Source: Alteraquisediminimonas sediminicola
GTDB lineage: Bacteria; Pseudomonadota; Alphaproteobacteria; Sphingomonadales; Sphingomonadaceae
Length of the DNA: 64,000 nucleotides
NCBI RefSeq assembly: GCF_019740335.1
Contig: NZ_JAHXZS010000005.1
Coordinates: 124,001-188,000 of the forward strand
Direction: 5' to 3'
In this document: positions 49,303 through 58,876 of the stretch, piece after piece
How positions within the stretch are numbered: the stretch's first letter is position 1
Layout of the letters: every line of letters starts with the position of its first letter
The notes under the pieces: model-generated
Told to the model about the DNA's origin: nothing
What the model saw: the letters and a program-made list of their open reading frames with translations, nothing else
Databases searched by the model: none
Program-made: the position numbers and the translations under genes

Positions 49303-49384
49303 CCCTCACCCCCAATGAAAAGGGCCGGTCAGCCTCGACGCCGGGTGTCCCCATCGCCAAGGCCCTGCTCGCAATTCTTCAGTG

Positions 49385-49443
49385 TTCCTGTTGTGTACCA
49401 AATCAGCGTGACGATGTCAAGACAATATAACCTATATGGTTAT
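49385..49443 (-). promoter_or_regulatory. GTA cluster promoter with upstream activator-type palindrome
   Basis: On the minus strand a consensus -35 TTGACA (49420-49415) is separated by exactly 17 bases from a -10-like TACACA (49397-49392), giving a start near 49385. Six bases upstream of the -35 lies the palindrome ATAACC-ATATA-GGTTAT (49443-49427). It is centred about 50 bases before the predicted start, where an activator would bind. It falls in the gap between g1 and the end of the GST gene. Confidence 0.6.
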
Positions 49444-49449
49444 TTATAC

Positions 49450-50094
49450 TCAGCCAATCTTCGCCAACACTCTGCGCTCTTTCTCTATAATCGGCACAAA
49501 ACTGGGCCGTGCAAGGATGTTGGCCAAATAGGCATTCACCTTGGGCCAACGCGCCGGGTCCAAATTCACCCCGGCATATTGAAAATTGACAAAGGGCGAT
49601 GCCACCGCAATGTCCGCAAGGCTGAAACAATCCCCCACCAGAAAGCCCGATGCTGGCACCACGCCCTCAAGATAATCGATCAAGGCCGGCAATTTATCGC
49701 GCTCGAAATTGTCCGCGACCGCCTGATCCCCCGGAATTTTCATGAATTTCGGCGCGACGATGCGATTGAAAAATATCGCATACACGCCCGCAGCTAAAAT
49801 CGAATCCGCATATTCCTCATACCAGATCGTTCTTGCCCGGTCTTGCGGCGAAGACGGAATCAAGCCGCTGCCAGGAAATTTGGCATCGAGATAGGCAATG
49901 ATTGCCGATGAATCCGGCAAGCTGAAATCCTCATCCAGCAGTGCCGGTATTTTCTTGAACGGGCTGGCCTTCAAAAATTCGGGATCAACGCTATCTGGTC
50001 CCGCTGGCACGACATCCAGCGCGATCCCGCATTCCGCCGCATAGACCATGACCTTACGGACAAAAGGCGAAAAGCTGCTGCCAAATAACTTCAT
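49450..50094 (-). CDS. Glutathione S-transferase family protein
   Basis: This 214-residue protein has an N-terminal thioredoxin-like domain (KLFGSSFSPFVRKVMVYAAE, with SPFVRK around the glutathione site; FKKIPALLDEDF with cis-Pro; DSSAIIAYLDAKFP). An alpha-helical C-terminal domain follows, with GDCFSLADIAVASPFVNF. The substrate is unknown. The start at 50094 has GGAGG upstream. It follows prsR by 43 bases on the same strand and ends just six bases before the GTA promoter palindrome. Confidence 0.92.
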   Translation of the reverse strand: MKLFGSSFSPFVRKVMVYAAECGIALDVVPAGPDSVDPEFLKASPFKKIPALLDEDFSLPDSSAIIAYLDAKFPGSGLIPSSPQDRARTIWYEEYADSILAAGVYAIFFNRIVAPKFMKIPGDQAVADNFERDKLPALIDYLEGVVPASGFLVGDCFSLADIAVASPFVNFQYAGVNLDPARWPKVNAYLANILARPSFVPIIEKERRVLAKIG

Positions 50095-50137
50095 TTCCGA
50101 ACCTCCCCAAACCGAATGCATCAACCGGCGGCGCGCA

Positions 50138-51505
50138 TCACCCGTCCGCCTGCATCCCATATTGCTTCAACAAATCGTATAAAGTCGGACGGCTGATGCC
50201 AAGCAGCTTGGCCGCCGCCGTGACATTGCCCTCGCACCGCGCAATCGCCTGCCGCATCGCGCGTCGATCCGCGACCTCGCGCGCCGCCTTGAGGTTCAGC
50301 AACTCCCCGGCCCCCTCGCGCCCCTCAAGATCAAGGTCGGCAGCCGTCAACAATTTGCCATCCGCCATGATGACGGCCCTCTTCATCCGGTTTTCAAGCT
50401 CGCGCACATTACCCGGCCAGCCCCAATCATTGAGGATCGACAACGCATCCGGGGCCAACCCCTTGACCTGAGGATTCATCTCGCGCGCAAATCGACTGAC
50501 GAAATGCTTCGCGAGCAAGGTCACATCCCCATGGCGCTCGGCCAGATTCGGGATTTTCACCACAATCTCGGCCAATCGATAATAAAGATCCTCGCGAAAC
50601 GTCCCCGCCGCGATCATCTCATCAAGGTTGCGATGGGTCGCGCACACAATCCGCGTGTCGACCGCAATCGACTTGCGCCCGCCAATCCGATCAATCACCC
50701 GCTCTTGCAAAAACCGCAGCAATTTTACCTGCACCGGCAACGGAATATCGCCGACTTCATCCAGGAACAACGTCCCGCCCTCGGCCAATTCCACCTTGCC
50801 CTCGGTGGTCTTGATCGCCCCGGTAAACGCGCCCTTTTCGTATCCGAACAGTTCCGCTTCCAACAGATTTTCCGGAATCGCGGCACAATTGATCGCCATA
50901 AACGGCCCCTTGCGCCGCTTGGAACTGTCATGCACCCCCTTGGCCAGCAATTCCTTGCCGGTGCCAGACGCCCCCAACAGCATCACCGACACATCCGCAG
51001 GCGCAATGCGCTCAATCGTCCGCACGACCTTCAACATTTCCGGCGCGGCCGTGATCATCCCGCCCAACACCGTCACATCCCCGCTGCCCATCTGCGCCAG
51101 CCGCTCATTCTCGGCCTCAATCCCATGCAGATGAAACGCGCGCCGCACGATCAGGCCGAGTTCGTCAATATCGACCGGCTTCTGGTAAAAATCATAGGCC
51201 CCGCCCGCAATCGCCCGCAATGCGCTCTCACGCGCGCCATGGCCGCTCGCAACGATCACCTTGGTGTCGGGTTTCAGCGCCAAAATCTCGGCCAGCGTGG
51301 CAAAGCCCTCGCTCGTCCCATCCGGGTCGGGCGGCAGGCCAAGGTCCAGCGTCACCACCGCCGGCTCTTCCGCCCGCAACGCATCAATCGCCGCCGCGCG
51401 CGTCCCGGCAATGACGACATCATAATCCTCATAGGCCCAGCGCAATTGACGCTGCAGCCCCTCATCATCCTCGACGATCAACAATTTCGGTCGGTTTTCC
51501 GACAT
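50138..51505 (-). CDS. prsR: PrsR: sigma54-dependent response regulator of the XrtA/PEP-CTERM system
   Basis: This 455-residue NtrC-type activator has a receiver domain with the phospho-acceptor in VVTLDLGLPPDPDG (D54). The AAA+ domain has Walker A GASGTGKE (178-185) and the sigma54-contacting GAFTGA (225-230). A Fis-type helix-turn-helix closes the protein (NVTAAAKLLGISRPTLYDLL). The extended GLPPDPDG after the aspartate fits the PEP-CTERM-box regulator family. It overlaps prsK by one base (TGATG). Targets are probably exopolysaccharide and exosortase-linked genes transcribed with RpoN. Confidence 0.93.
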   Translation of the reverse strand: MSENRPKLLIVEDDEGLQRQLRWAYEDYDVVIAGTRAAAIDALRAEEPAVVTLDLGLPPDPDGTSEGFATLAEILALKPDTKVIVASGHGARESALRAIAGGAYDFYQKPVDIDELGLIVRRAFHLHGIEAENERLAQMGSGDVTVLGGMITAAPEMLKVVRTIERIAPADVSVMLLGASGTGKELLAKGVHDSSKRRKGPFMAINCAAIPENLLEAELFGYEKGAFTGAIKTTEGKVELAEGGTLFLDEVGDIPLPVQVKLLRFLQERVIDRIGGRKSIAVDTRIVCATHRNLDEMIAAGTFREDLYYRLAEIVVKIPNLAERHGDVTLLAKHFVSRFAREMNPQVKGLAPDALSILNDWGWPGNVRELENRMKRAVIMADGKLLTAADLDLEGREGAGELLNLKAAREVADRRAMRQAIARCEGNVTAAAKLLGISRPTLYDLLKQYGMQADG

Positions 51506-53628
51506 CAGGCCACCATCTTTCCGCTTGTAATATCGCTCGTCATCGCCGCCTCGCCCTCACCGCCCGCCATTTGGACCAGCGGCAATAAAATCGCAAAGCA
51601 ACTACCCTTGCCCGGCTGGCTTTCCACTTCAATCCGCCCGCCCATCGCCTGTATCAAGCTACGCGCTTCAAATGCACCAATCCCGAAACCATTTTCTTTG
51701 GTAGAGGCAAAGGGCTTGAACAATCGGGTCCGGATAAATTCCGCCGTCATGCCGCACCCCTCGTCCCGCACCTCGATCCGGGCCATCCCGCCCATCCATT
51801 TGATACTGACCGCCACCCCGCCACCGGTCGAACTGGCATCCAAGCCATTTTGCACCAGATGCAGCAACGCCTGTTCCAACCGAGCCGGATCGACGATCAC
51901 ATCAAGATCGTCCATCGCTCCGAATGTGACCGGGGCCAGCTTTTGTTTAGGGGCCAATATCTGCGCCACAAGATGCTTGATCGGCATAGCCCGCGGCTCA
52001 TCCGCCCGCGATTGATGATGCTGCGAAAGCCGCGCCAACATGTCGTTCATCTTGTCGACCGAGGCGCGTATCGTCGCGATCATATCCGCCCTGAATGCTG
52101 GATTATCCGCATGGCGCTCTGCATTGCGGGCCAACAGGCTCAACTGGCTCACCAGATTCTTGATGTCATGCATGATGAACGCAAATCGGCGATTGAACTC
52201 GTCAAATCGCCGCGCATCCGACAAAGCCTCCTGTCCCTGAGCTTCGGCCAGATAGCTCGCCGCCTGCCTTCCCACGATCTTGAGCAGATCGAAATCTTCC
52301 CAATCCAGCGCGCGATCGACCAAGGGCGACTGCACCACCACCAGCCCGAACAATCGGTCGCCATGGATCAACGGCACGCCCGCCCATGCCAGTTGCTCTT
52401 CCACCAAACGCCCCGGCACAGCATCGACACCATCATCCGCATAGCCATCCTCGCGCGGATCACGCAATGCGCCAAATTCAATCACCCGCCCGGTGTCTTC
52501 CAGCCATGCGCTCATCTTTGCCGCATCGCCGAAATCCTCATCCGCAAGGCCACTCCAATTACGCCGTGCCGTGAGTTTCAGCCGACCCGTATCGTCCGGC
52601 ATGAACAATGCACCGCCCGGCGACTCTGTAATATCGGCAATCGCCCGGATCACGCGCTCGGCAATCGGCTCATCGCTATCAAAGGGGCTGGATAATGTCC
52701 GGGTAAATCGCAGCCACTCCTCGCGATAATCATAACGGTGGCGAAAGAAATGCTTGGCGATTTTTACCTTCAACCACGCCCGTACCCGACCCGATGGCAA
52801 CAACACCAGTGCCACCACCGACATGCCGAACACGACCGTAATCTGGCCTATCTCGGCGCGGGTGCCACCGACGGCCTCAATCGCGCGGGTCGCAATCGCC
52901 ATGCAAATCAGGTAAAAACCTATGGCCACCAACGACAAGGATTGAAACGTCAGGCGACGCGACAATTGCAGCTTCCACATGCGGTTGCGCCGTGCCGCCA
53001 ACACGAACAACGGCACCAGCATCACCATGATCATGCCACGCATCGCAAACAGCATGGGCGATAATTGATGGGTCAAATAGGTCGTGGTGTAGATATTGAG
53101 ATCATACATCCACATCCCCGCCAGCGCGACGATCGGCATCATGATCCCCCAGCGCCCATCGGGCGATGTGGCGGTATACAGATTATGCACCAACAACAGC
53201 GCACCGACCGCAAAGATCATCCGCAACGCAGTGCCTGAATAAAACAATGTTTCCGACACATGGCTTGCACCGGGTTGCGCATTGAACGACACCAGCACCG
53301 GCACGGCCACCACCGTCACCATGCACAAGGCAGCATAGACCGCAATGACCGAGCGCCGCTGCGGACCGCGATGCCCATGCAGAAACAGCACCAGCATGAA
53401 TCCGAGCCAGCCCATGTTGCGCATCGATTCCAACATGATCGCCGCCAATGAATATGGCCCGAACACCGAAATGGTCAGCGCCCAGACCGATGTCAGTGCA
53501 AAGGCCAGCGCCAACACCCATCCCCGCGATGCCTGTGTGGGCCGCCCTGCCTGCCACAACGCCAGCATGGCAAAGGCAACGGACGCCAGCGCATGGGTCC
53601 ACAGGCTGACAAACACCGCCGTCATCAT
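51505..53628 (-). CDS. prsK: PrsK: membrane histidine kinase of the XrtA/PEP-CTERM system
   Basis: This 707-residue sensor kinase has about nine N-terminal transmembrane helices (residues 1-270), a GAF-like domain in the middle, the H-box FIMHDIKNLVSQLSLLAR and a HATPase domain with VRDEGCGMTAEFI, TKENGFGIGAFEARSLI and SQPGKGSCF. It should phosphorylate PrsR. The start used (ATGATG at 53628) overlaps the sugar-transferase stop. The order glycosyltransferase-prsK-prsR is typical of XrtA loci. The signal it senses is unknown. Confidence 0.93.
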   Translation of the reverse strand: MMTAVFVSLWTHALASVAFAMLALWQAGRPTQASRGWVLALAFALTSVWALTISVFGPYSLAAIMLESMRNMGWLGFMLVLFLHGHRGPQRRSVIAVYAALCMVTVVAVPVLVSFNAQPGASHVSETLFYSGTALRMIFAVGALLLVHNLYTATSPDGRWGIMMPIVALAGMWMYDLNIYTTTYLTHQLSPMLFAMRGMIMVMLVPLFVLAARRNRMWKLQLSRRLTFQSLSLVAIGFYLICMAIATRAIEAVGGTRAEIGQITVVFGMSVVALVLLPSGRVRAWLKVKIAKHFFRHRYDYREEWLRFTRTLSSPFDSDEPIAERVIRAIADITESPGGALFMPDDTGRLKLTARRNWSGLADEDFGDAAKMSAWLEDTGRVIEFGALRDPREDGYADDGVDAVPGRLVEEQLAWAGVPLIHGDRLFGLVVVQSPLVDRALDWEDFDLLKIVGRQAASYLAEAQGQEALSDARRFDEFNRRFAFIMHDIKNLVSQLSLLARNAERHADNPAFRADMIATIRASVDKMNDMLARLSQHHQSRADEPRAMPIKHLVAQILAPKQKLAPVTFGAMDDLDVIVDPARLEQALLHLVQNGLDASSTGGGVAVSIKWMGGMARIEVRDEGCGMTAEFIRTRLFKPFASTKENGFGIGAFEARSLIQAMGGRIEVESQPGKGSCFAILLPLVQMAGGEGEAAMTSDITSGKMVA

Positions 53629-55013
53629 CGCACACCCTCCGGCCACAGCACCACGCGCACCGTCTGCAGTAAAATCAACACATCAAGAAACGGCGTATAA
53701 TTCTTGGCATAATAAAGATCATATTCCAGCTTGGCCCGCGCATCCTCGATCGACGCGCCATAAGGATAATTAATCTGCGCCCAACCGGTAATCCCCGGCT
53801 TCACCATATGGCGCTCGGCATAATAAGCGATCTTGCTTTCAAGATCGGCAACAAAGCTTGGCCGTTCGGGACGCGGGCCGACAAAGCTCATCTCGCCTTT
53901 CAGCACGCTCCACGCCTGCGGCAATTCGTCGATCCGCGTCATCCGCAACAACGCGCCCACCCGTGTGATGCGCGGGTCATTCGCCTGCGCCCAGATCGCC
54001 TCGCCCCCGGCCTCTGCATCATGGCGCATCGACCGCAGCTTGATCATATTGAACGGCACGCCGAAAAGTCCGATCCGCTGCTGTCGGTAAAACGACCCGC
54101 CGGGACTTTCCAGCCGTACCAGGGCCGCGCACAACAGGATCAACGGCGCGGTCGCCACCAACAACATCCCGCTCGCGACAATATCGAACATGCGCTTGGC
54201 CATACCGGACAAACGCCGCCCCGATGAAAATCCGTCCGAGAAAATCAACCAGCTCGGATTGATGCTGTCGAGGTCGACCCGCCCCGTTTCCCGCTCCATG
54301 AAAGTCGACAATTCATTGACATGCACGCCGGTCGTCTTGATCCGCAACAAATCCGCCAGCGGCAACGCATTGCGCCGTTCTTCCAACGCCAGCACGACCT
54401 CGCTCGCGCGCAGACGCACCACATGATCGGCCAGACTCTCGATATCGCGCCGGTTGATCGCCCCGGCAATTTCCTGCGGCCCATCATTCATCGCCACATA
54501 GCCGGTGACGGAAAATCCTGCGCCGGTCCGATTGGCCACTTCCTCGATCCGCGCGGCACGCGGTCCCGCGCCCAATACCAGCAAGCGCCGCTTGAACGCC
54601 TCGCCGCCCAGCAACCGCCCCAGCATCAACCGCACGCAGACCAACATGCCAAAGGCAAGGGCCATGGCAATCACCGACACCGAACGCCATAATTCCACCA
54701 TCGGCACGGCGAGCAACAGCAACGCCAGCAGAATGATTCCCAGCGAAATCGCCACCAACAATCGGGAAATCGCAAAGCGCAAGGACTGGAGCGCATCCGT
54801 GCCATAACAGCCGACCGCAATCATCGCGAACTGGAGCGCGACGGCAAAGGAAAGATTGGGAATCAAGCGATCCTGAAATGGCCCCAGCGCTTCCGGCACA
54901 TGCCCATATCGAATGATCCAGCCACCTTCGGCGGCAAAAAACAACGCAAGCAGGTCCACCAACCCCAGCAACATCACAGCATGGGGAATATAATGTTTAA
55001 ACAACCTGATCAC
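53625..55013 (-). CDS. TIGR03013-type XrtA/PEP-CTERM system polyprenyl-phosphate sugar transferase
   Basis: This 462-residue initiating glycosyltransferase loads the first sugar onto undecaprenyl phosphate for exopolysaccharide. Four N-terminal transmembrane helices are followed by a nucleotide-binding-like cytoplasmic domain (LLVLGAGPRAARI), a fifth membrane helix (FDIVASGMLLVATAPLILLC) and the bacterial sugar transferase domain. That last domain has FYRQQRIGLFGVPFNMIKLR, RMTRIDELPQ, GEMSFVGPRPERP and KPGITGWAQI. The start is GTG at 55013 with AAAGGGTGG upstream. It leads the prsK-prsR operon. Confidence 0.92.
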   Translation of the reverse strand: MIRLFKHYIPHAVMLLGLVDLLALFFAAEGGWIIRYGHVPEALGPFQDRLIPNLSFAVALQFAMIAVGCYGTDALQSLRFAISRLLVAISLGIILLALLLLAVPMVELWRSVSVIAMALAFGMLVCVRLMLGRLLGGEAFKRRLLVLGAGPRAARIEEVANRTGAGFSVTGYVAMNDGPQEIAGAINRRDIESLADHVVRLRASEVVLALEERRNALPLADLLRIKTTGVHVNELSTFMERETGRVDLDSINPSWLIFSDGFSSGRRLSGMAKRMFDIVASGMLLVATAPLILLCAALVRLESPGGSFYRQQRIGLFGVPFNMIKLRSMRHDAEAGGEAIWAQANDPRITRVGALLRMTRIDELPQAWSVLKGEMSFVGPRPERPSFVADLESKIAYYAERHMVKPGITGWAQINYPYGASIEDARAKLEYDLYYAKNYTPFLDVLILLQTVRVVLWPEGVR

Positions 55014-55224
55014 GCGGCTACCACCCTTTAATCTACTCCTGTGTCAAAAATGCCGACAATCTCTTGGCCTTGTCGCATCAATTGACAAACATTCCCTTAA
55101 GCATTCTCCGCGCCCGCCAACAGCCCCCGATCAAAGATTCCCACGCCCGTCCTCCTAAGTTTGATCGACAAACCTCACTTGAGTGCTTGGACAATTGCAA
55201 AAGCGCCTTTATGGCGAATGCATC

Positions 55225-57060
55225 ATGGCAGACACTACGCCGCTCGATCGCTTCAAGTCCGTCCTGACCGGGGCGACAAGGGCCATTGCGCACGAACCCG
55301 AAATCGAGGTCGCCTTCACGGCAGATGCACCGCATCATGTGGGGCAGGTGCTGCGCGTGCCCTTGCCCGCCCGCTCGCTCCCCGCCGATCAGGTCGCCGA
55401 AGCCCGCGGCTTTGCCGATGCCATGGCGCTGCAATTGCGCCATCACGACACTGGCCTGCACCTGCGCGCCGCCCCCAGCGATCCCATCGCCCGCGCCGTG
55501 TTCGATGCGGTCGAAACCGCCCGGGTCGAAGCCTTGGGCGCACGCGACATGGCAGGCGTACGCGCCAATCTCGGCCATGCGCTCGACGTGCGCCTGCGCT
55601 CGGACCCGCTGGTACGTGCCCAACGGGCCGAAGACGTGCCCTTGGCCACCGCCCTTTCCCTGTTGGTGCGCGAACGGCTGACAGGCGATGCCCCGCCCGC
55701 CATCGCCGAACCGGGTCTGGCGCTGGTGCGTCAATGGATCGAGGACAAGGCTGGCAAGGATCTCGATGCGCTCGACACAGCGCTTGACGATCAATCCGCT
55801 TTTGCCAAGCTCACCACCAAATTATTGCAGGATCTCGACCTCACCCAGGCCCCCAGCGACGAGATGGAGCCGACCGAAGAGCAGGACCAGCAAGGCGGCG
55901 ACGACGAAACCGAGGGCGAAGAAGACCGCGACAGCGAAGACGATGCCGGTTCCTCTGACAGCCAGATGGAGATGCGCGCCGAACCGATCGACAGCGACGG
56001 CGACGAGGGCGAATTCGAACAGCGCGACGAAGACATGCCCGAAGACACGGACGCCGAAACGGGCGATGATGGCGAAGAGGGCATGATGCCGGTCCGGCCC
56101 AACCGGCCCTTGTCCGATCTTGCGCCTGATTTCGATTACAAGGCCTTCACCACCGCGTTCGACGAAGAAATCGCCGCCACCGAATTATGCGAGGCCGAGG
56201 AACTGACCCGGCTGCGCGCCTATCTTGATCAACAGCTCGTCCATCTGCAAGGCGCGGTGACCAAGCTCGCCAACCGGCTGCAACGCCGCTTGATGGCGCA
56301 ACAATCGCGCAGTTGGGATTTCGATCAGGAAGAAGGCATCATCGACGCGGCGCGCCTCGCCCGCATCGTCACCAGCCCCGGCCATTCGCTCAGCTACAAG
56401 ATCGAACAGGAAACCAATTTCCGCGACACCGTCGTCACCTTGTTAATCGACAATAGCGGCTCGATGCGCGGTCGCCCAATCTCGATCGCCGCGATCAGCG
56501 CCGACATCATGGCCCGCACGCTCGAACGCTGCGGCGTGAAAACCGAAATTCTCGGCTTCACCACCCGCGCATGGAAGGGCGGGCAAAGCCGCGAAAAATG
56601 GCTCGCCGCCGGTCGCCCGGCCACGCCGGGCCGCCTCAACGACCTGCGCCACATCATCTATAAACAAGCCGACGAACCCTATCGCCGCGCGCGCAATTCG
56701 CTCGGCCTGATGATGCGTGAAGGACTGTTGAAAGAAAATATCGACGGCGAAGCCCTGCTCTGGGCGCATAACCGGATGATCACCCGGCGCGAGGAACGCA
56801 AAATCCTGATGGTCATCTCCGATGGCGCGCCGGTCGATGATTCAACCCTGTCCGTCAACAATGGGGCCTATCTCGAACGCCATTTGCGGCAGGTGATCGC
56901 CTGGATCGAAAACCGCTCGCCGGTCGAACTCTGCGCCATCGGCATCGGCCATGATGTAACGCGTTATTATCAACGCGCCGTGACGATCATGGACGCCGAA
57001 CAATTAGGCGGCACAATGGTCGAACAACTCGCCAGCCTGTTCGACACCGACAAAAAATAA
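55225..57060 (+). CDS. cobT: Cobaltochelatase subunit CobT
   Basis: CobT and CobS form the AAA+ chaperone complex that drives cobalt insertion by CobN in aerobic cobalamin synthesis. The 611-residue protein has an N-terminal domain, a strongly acidic linker (about residues 211-286, Glu/Asp/Gln runs) and a C-terminal von Willebrand A domain with the [15 protein letters not shown] (D409-S413). [15 protein letters not shown] follows. The frame opens at 55183, but [14 protein letters not shown] at 55225 is the family start. CobS and CobN are not in the window; cobS is often just upstream but is not here. It converges on the gene at 57065 with a four-base gap. Confidence 0.94.
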   Translation: MADTTPLDRFKSVLTGATRAIAHEPEIEVAFTADAPHHVGQVLRVPLPARSLPADQVAEARGFADAMALQLRHHDTGLHLRAAPSDPIARAVFDAVETARVEALGARDMAGVRANLGHALDVRLRSDPLVRAQRAEDVPLATALSLLVRERLTGDAPPAIAEPGLALVRQWIEDKAGKDLDALDTALDDQSAFAKLTTKLLQDLDLTQAPSDEMEPTEEQDQQGGDDETEGEEDRDSEDDAGSSDSQMEMRAEPIDSDGDEGEFEQRDEDMPEDTDAETGDDGEEGMMPVRPNRPLSDLAPDFDYKAFTTAFDEEIAATELCEAEELTRLRAYLDQQLVHLQGAVTKLANRLQRRLMAQQSRSWDFDQEEGIIDAARLARIVTSPGHSLSYKIEQETNFRDTVVTLLIDNSGSMRGRPISIAAISADIMARTLERCGVKTEILGFTTRAWKGGQSREKWLAAGRPATPGRLNDLRHIIYKQADEPYRRARNSLGLMMREGLLKENIDGEALLWAHNRMITRREERKILMVISDGAPVDDSTLSVNNGAYLERHLRQVIAWIENRSPVELCAIGIGHDVTRYYQRAVTIMDAEQLGGTMVEQLASLFDTDKK

Positions 57061-57064
57061 CGCT

Positions 57065-57802
57065 TTACGCGCCGGTCACCGCCGCCCCGGCGCCAATGGC
57101 ATGCAGCGCCACGCCATGTTGGCGCAACCACGCCCGCTCCGCCTTCGGTTCCCGCCCGAGCAGCGCCGCGACCAGCGCATGAAATTCCGGTCCATGGTGC
57201 ATATGCACCAGATGCGCGACCTCATGCGCGACCGTCGCCGTCAACACGTCGGGCGGTGCCAAAATCAGCCGCCAGCTATAACGTATCGCCCCGGATGCGG
57301 TGCAACTCCCCCAGCGCGTGCGCGGATCGCCCACCCCGACCGAACGGATCACCCGCCCGGCCTGCACCGCCATCGCGCTGCTCTGCGTGCTCAATTCATG
57401 CCGCGCCTGTTCGCGCAGCCAGCGCAAGACGCGCCGCTCGATCCCGGCGCGATCACCGCCCACCAGCAACACGCCATCCGCTTTTTCGACCCGGCGCGGA
57501 CGGGTCTCCAGCCAATCAATCCGATGCGGCACACCTTGAAATGGGATGGTTGCTCCATGATCCAACGGCTGATGCGCGACCCGGCGTGCCAAGATCCGAT
57601 CCAGCCAATCACCCTGTCCAGCAGCCCAATCGAGCGCCGCCTTGACCGATCCCCGCGGCGGCACCGACAGGCACAACAGATGCTGTCGTCCATCATAACG
57701 CAACGTCCAGCGCCGGGCGCGCGGACGGCGCACCAGCCGCAATGTCATCTCGCGTTCGGCAATGCGAATGCGATGCAGCGCCGGATCAGAGGTCACGGTC
57801 AA
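57065..57802 (-). CDS. YgjP/SprT-like M48-type metallopeptidase
   Basis: This 245-residue protein of the DUF45/YgjP family has the zinc motif AHEVAHLVHMHHGPEFHALV (HExxH plus downstream His) and the conserved RTRWGSCTASGAIRYSWRLI region before it. It is cytoplasmic; the physiological substrate is unknown. The longest frame begins with TTG at 57802, overlapping the YcgN-family gene by 17 bases; GTG at 57796 is an alternative. Both starts are non-ATG, so the exact N-terminus is uncertain. It is last in a coupled minus-strand run. Confidence 0.85.
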   Translation of the reverse strand: MTVTSDPALHRIRIAEREMTLRLVRRPRARRWTLRYDGRQHLLCLSVPPRGSVKAALDWAAGQGDWLDRILARRVAHQPLDHGATIPFQGVPHRIDWLETRPRRVEKADGVLLVGGDRAGIERRVLRWLREQARHELSTQSSAMAVQAGRVIRSVGVGDPRTRWGSCTASGAIRYSWRLILAPPDVLTATVAHEVAHLVHMHHGPEFHALVAALLGREPKAERAWLRQHGVALHAIGAGAAVTGA

Positions 57803-58220
57803 TCAAATGATATTCAAGGTCGCCCGCTTCATCTTCCGATACGGTCCAGCCCGAAACGGATTGCCCCGCCTTGCGCGTACTATCCGGATCGCCGGTGATC
57901 AACGGATGCCATTCCGGCAACGGTTCGCCCGCCGCCAGCAAGCGATAGGCGCAGGTCCCCGGTAGCCATTCGATCTCACGTGCCAGACGCGGGGTCAACC
58001 GCACGCATTCCGGCACATGAATTCGCCGATTGCGATAATCCGAACAGAATCCCGTGCGACGATCCAGCATCCGGCACGCCACATTGGTCGGCAGCAATTC
58101 GCCGCTATCTTCATCTTCCAACTTATGCAGACAGCATTTGCCGCATCCGTCGCACAGCGATTCCCACTCGCTCCGCGTCATTTTTTCGAGCGGCTTCTCC
58201 TCCCAGAACGGCCTGCTCAT
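57786..58220 (-). CDS. YcgN-family cysteine cluster protein
   Basis: This 144-residue protein is rich in cysteines. CDGCGKCCLHK lies near the N-terminus, then ACRMLD, GFCSDY, PECVRL and GTCAYRLL, ending in GDLEYHLIDRDL. This is the YkgJ/YcgN (UPF0260) pattern, thought to bind a metal or Fe-S cluster. The start MSRPFWEEKPLEKM at 58220 overlaps the SCO stop in ATGA; an upstream ATG at 58229 adds three residues. Confidence 0.9.
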   Translation of the reverse strand: MSRPFWEEKPLEKMTRSEWESLCDGCGKCCLHKLEDEDSGELLPTNVACRMLDRRTGFCSDYRNRRIHVPECVRLTPRLAREIEWLPGTCAYRLLAAGEPLPEWHPLITGDPDSTRKAGQSVSGWTVSEDEAGDLEYHLIDRDL

Positions 58221-58819
58221 CGCACCCATTTTTCCAGATCGGCCAGCACCGACTCCGCCTTTTGATCGGGCGTCAGCAGCACAATCGGCTTGCCATTCGG
58301 GTCCATCAAAAAGGTCATGCGGCCATGGTTGACGAGATAATTGCCCTTGTCATCCGCATCGCCCTTCATCACCGGCACCGCAAAGGCGCGAGTCACTTCC
58401 GCGATCTGCGCGTCGCTACCGGTCAGGCCGATAAAGCGCGGATGAAAGGCCGCAACGAATTGCGCCAATTTTTCCGGCGTATCCCGCTTGGGATCAACCG
58501 TAATGAACAATGGCTGGACCTTGGCCGCCAATGCCGGGCTTTCTTCCTCGAACTTGCGGAACGCGAGCGCAAGCTGCTGCATATCGGTCGGGCAAATGTC
58601 CGGACACCAGCTATAGCCGAAATAGACCATGCGATATTTGCCCTGCAGCATCGCCTCGGTAAATGGCTGGCCCTTGGTGTCAGTGAGGTTGATCGGTCCG
58701 CCGATGGCAGCACCTTCCAACGGTGCCGGCTCGTTGCTGGCCTGCTGACAGGCAGGCAGCGCCACACATGCCGCAAGGGCAAAAAGGCTCAGGCGCAAAT
58801 TGCTGACGATCCGTATCAA
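58217..58819 (-). CDS. SCO family lipoprotein (copper/redox protein)
   Basis: This 200-residue thioredoxin-fold protein has a lipoprotein signal (ALPAC, Cys24). The SCO metal site is Cys72 and Cys76 in GYSWCPDICPTDM, with the third ligand His165 in YLVNHGRMTF. SCO proteins deliver copper to CuA of cytochrome c oxidase or act as thiol reductants; no oxidase gene is nearby. It is coupled by ATGA to the YcgN-family gene. The upstream gap contains the terminator of the preceding lipoprotein gene, so it should have its own promoter near 58820-58876. Confidence 0.92.
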   Translation of the reverse strand: MIRIVSNLRLSLFALAACVALPACQQASNEPAPLEGAAIGGPINLTDTKGQPFTEAMLQGKYRMVYFGYSWCPDICPTDMQQLALAFRKFEEESPALAAKVQPLFITVDPKRDTPEKLAQFVAAFHPRFIGLTGSDAQIAEVTRAFAVPVMKGDADDKGNYLVNHGRMTFLMDPNGKPIVLLTPDQKAESVLADLEKWVR

Positions 58820-58876
58820 TGCTCGACTCCATATTCGGCATGCATGCCATAGGCACTACAGGCGCAAGGCCCATAT

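Noticed and set aside
49303-49450. CtrA site (TTAA-N7-TTAA) in the GTA promoter
   Set aside because: No such pair was found by eye in this gap; only the ATAACC/GGTTAT palindrome is supported.
50504-52015. 503-codon plus-strand open frame
   Set aside because: It is antisense to prsR and the end of prsK, both of which have complete domain signatures.
55014-55224. Sigma54 (-24/-12) promoter for PrsR control in the divergent gap
   Set aside because: No GG-N10-GC element with adequate flanks was found on either strand; only partial TTGG and TTGC sequences at wrong spacing.
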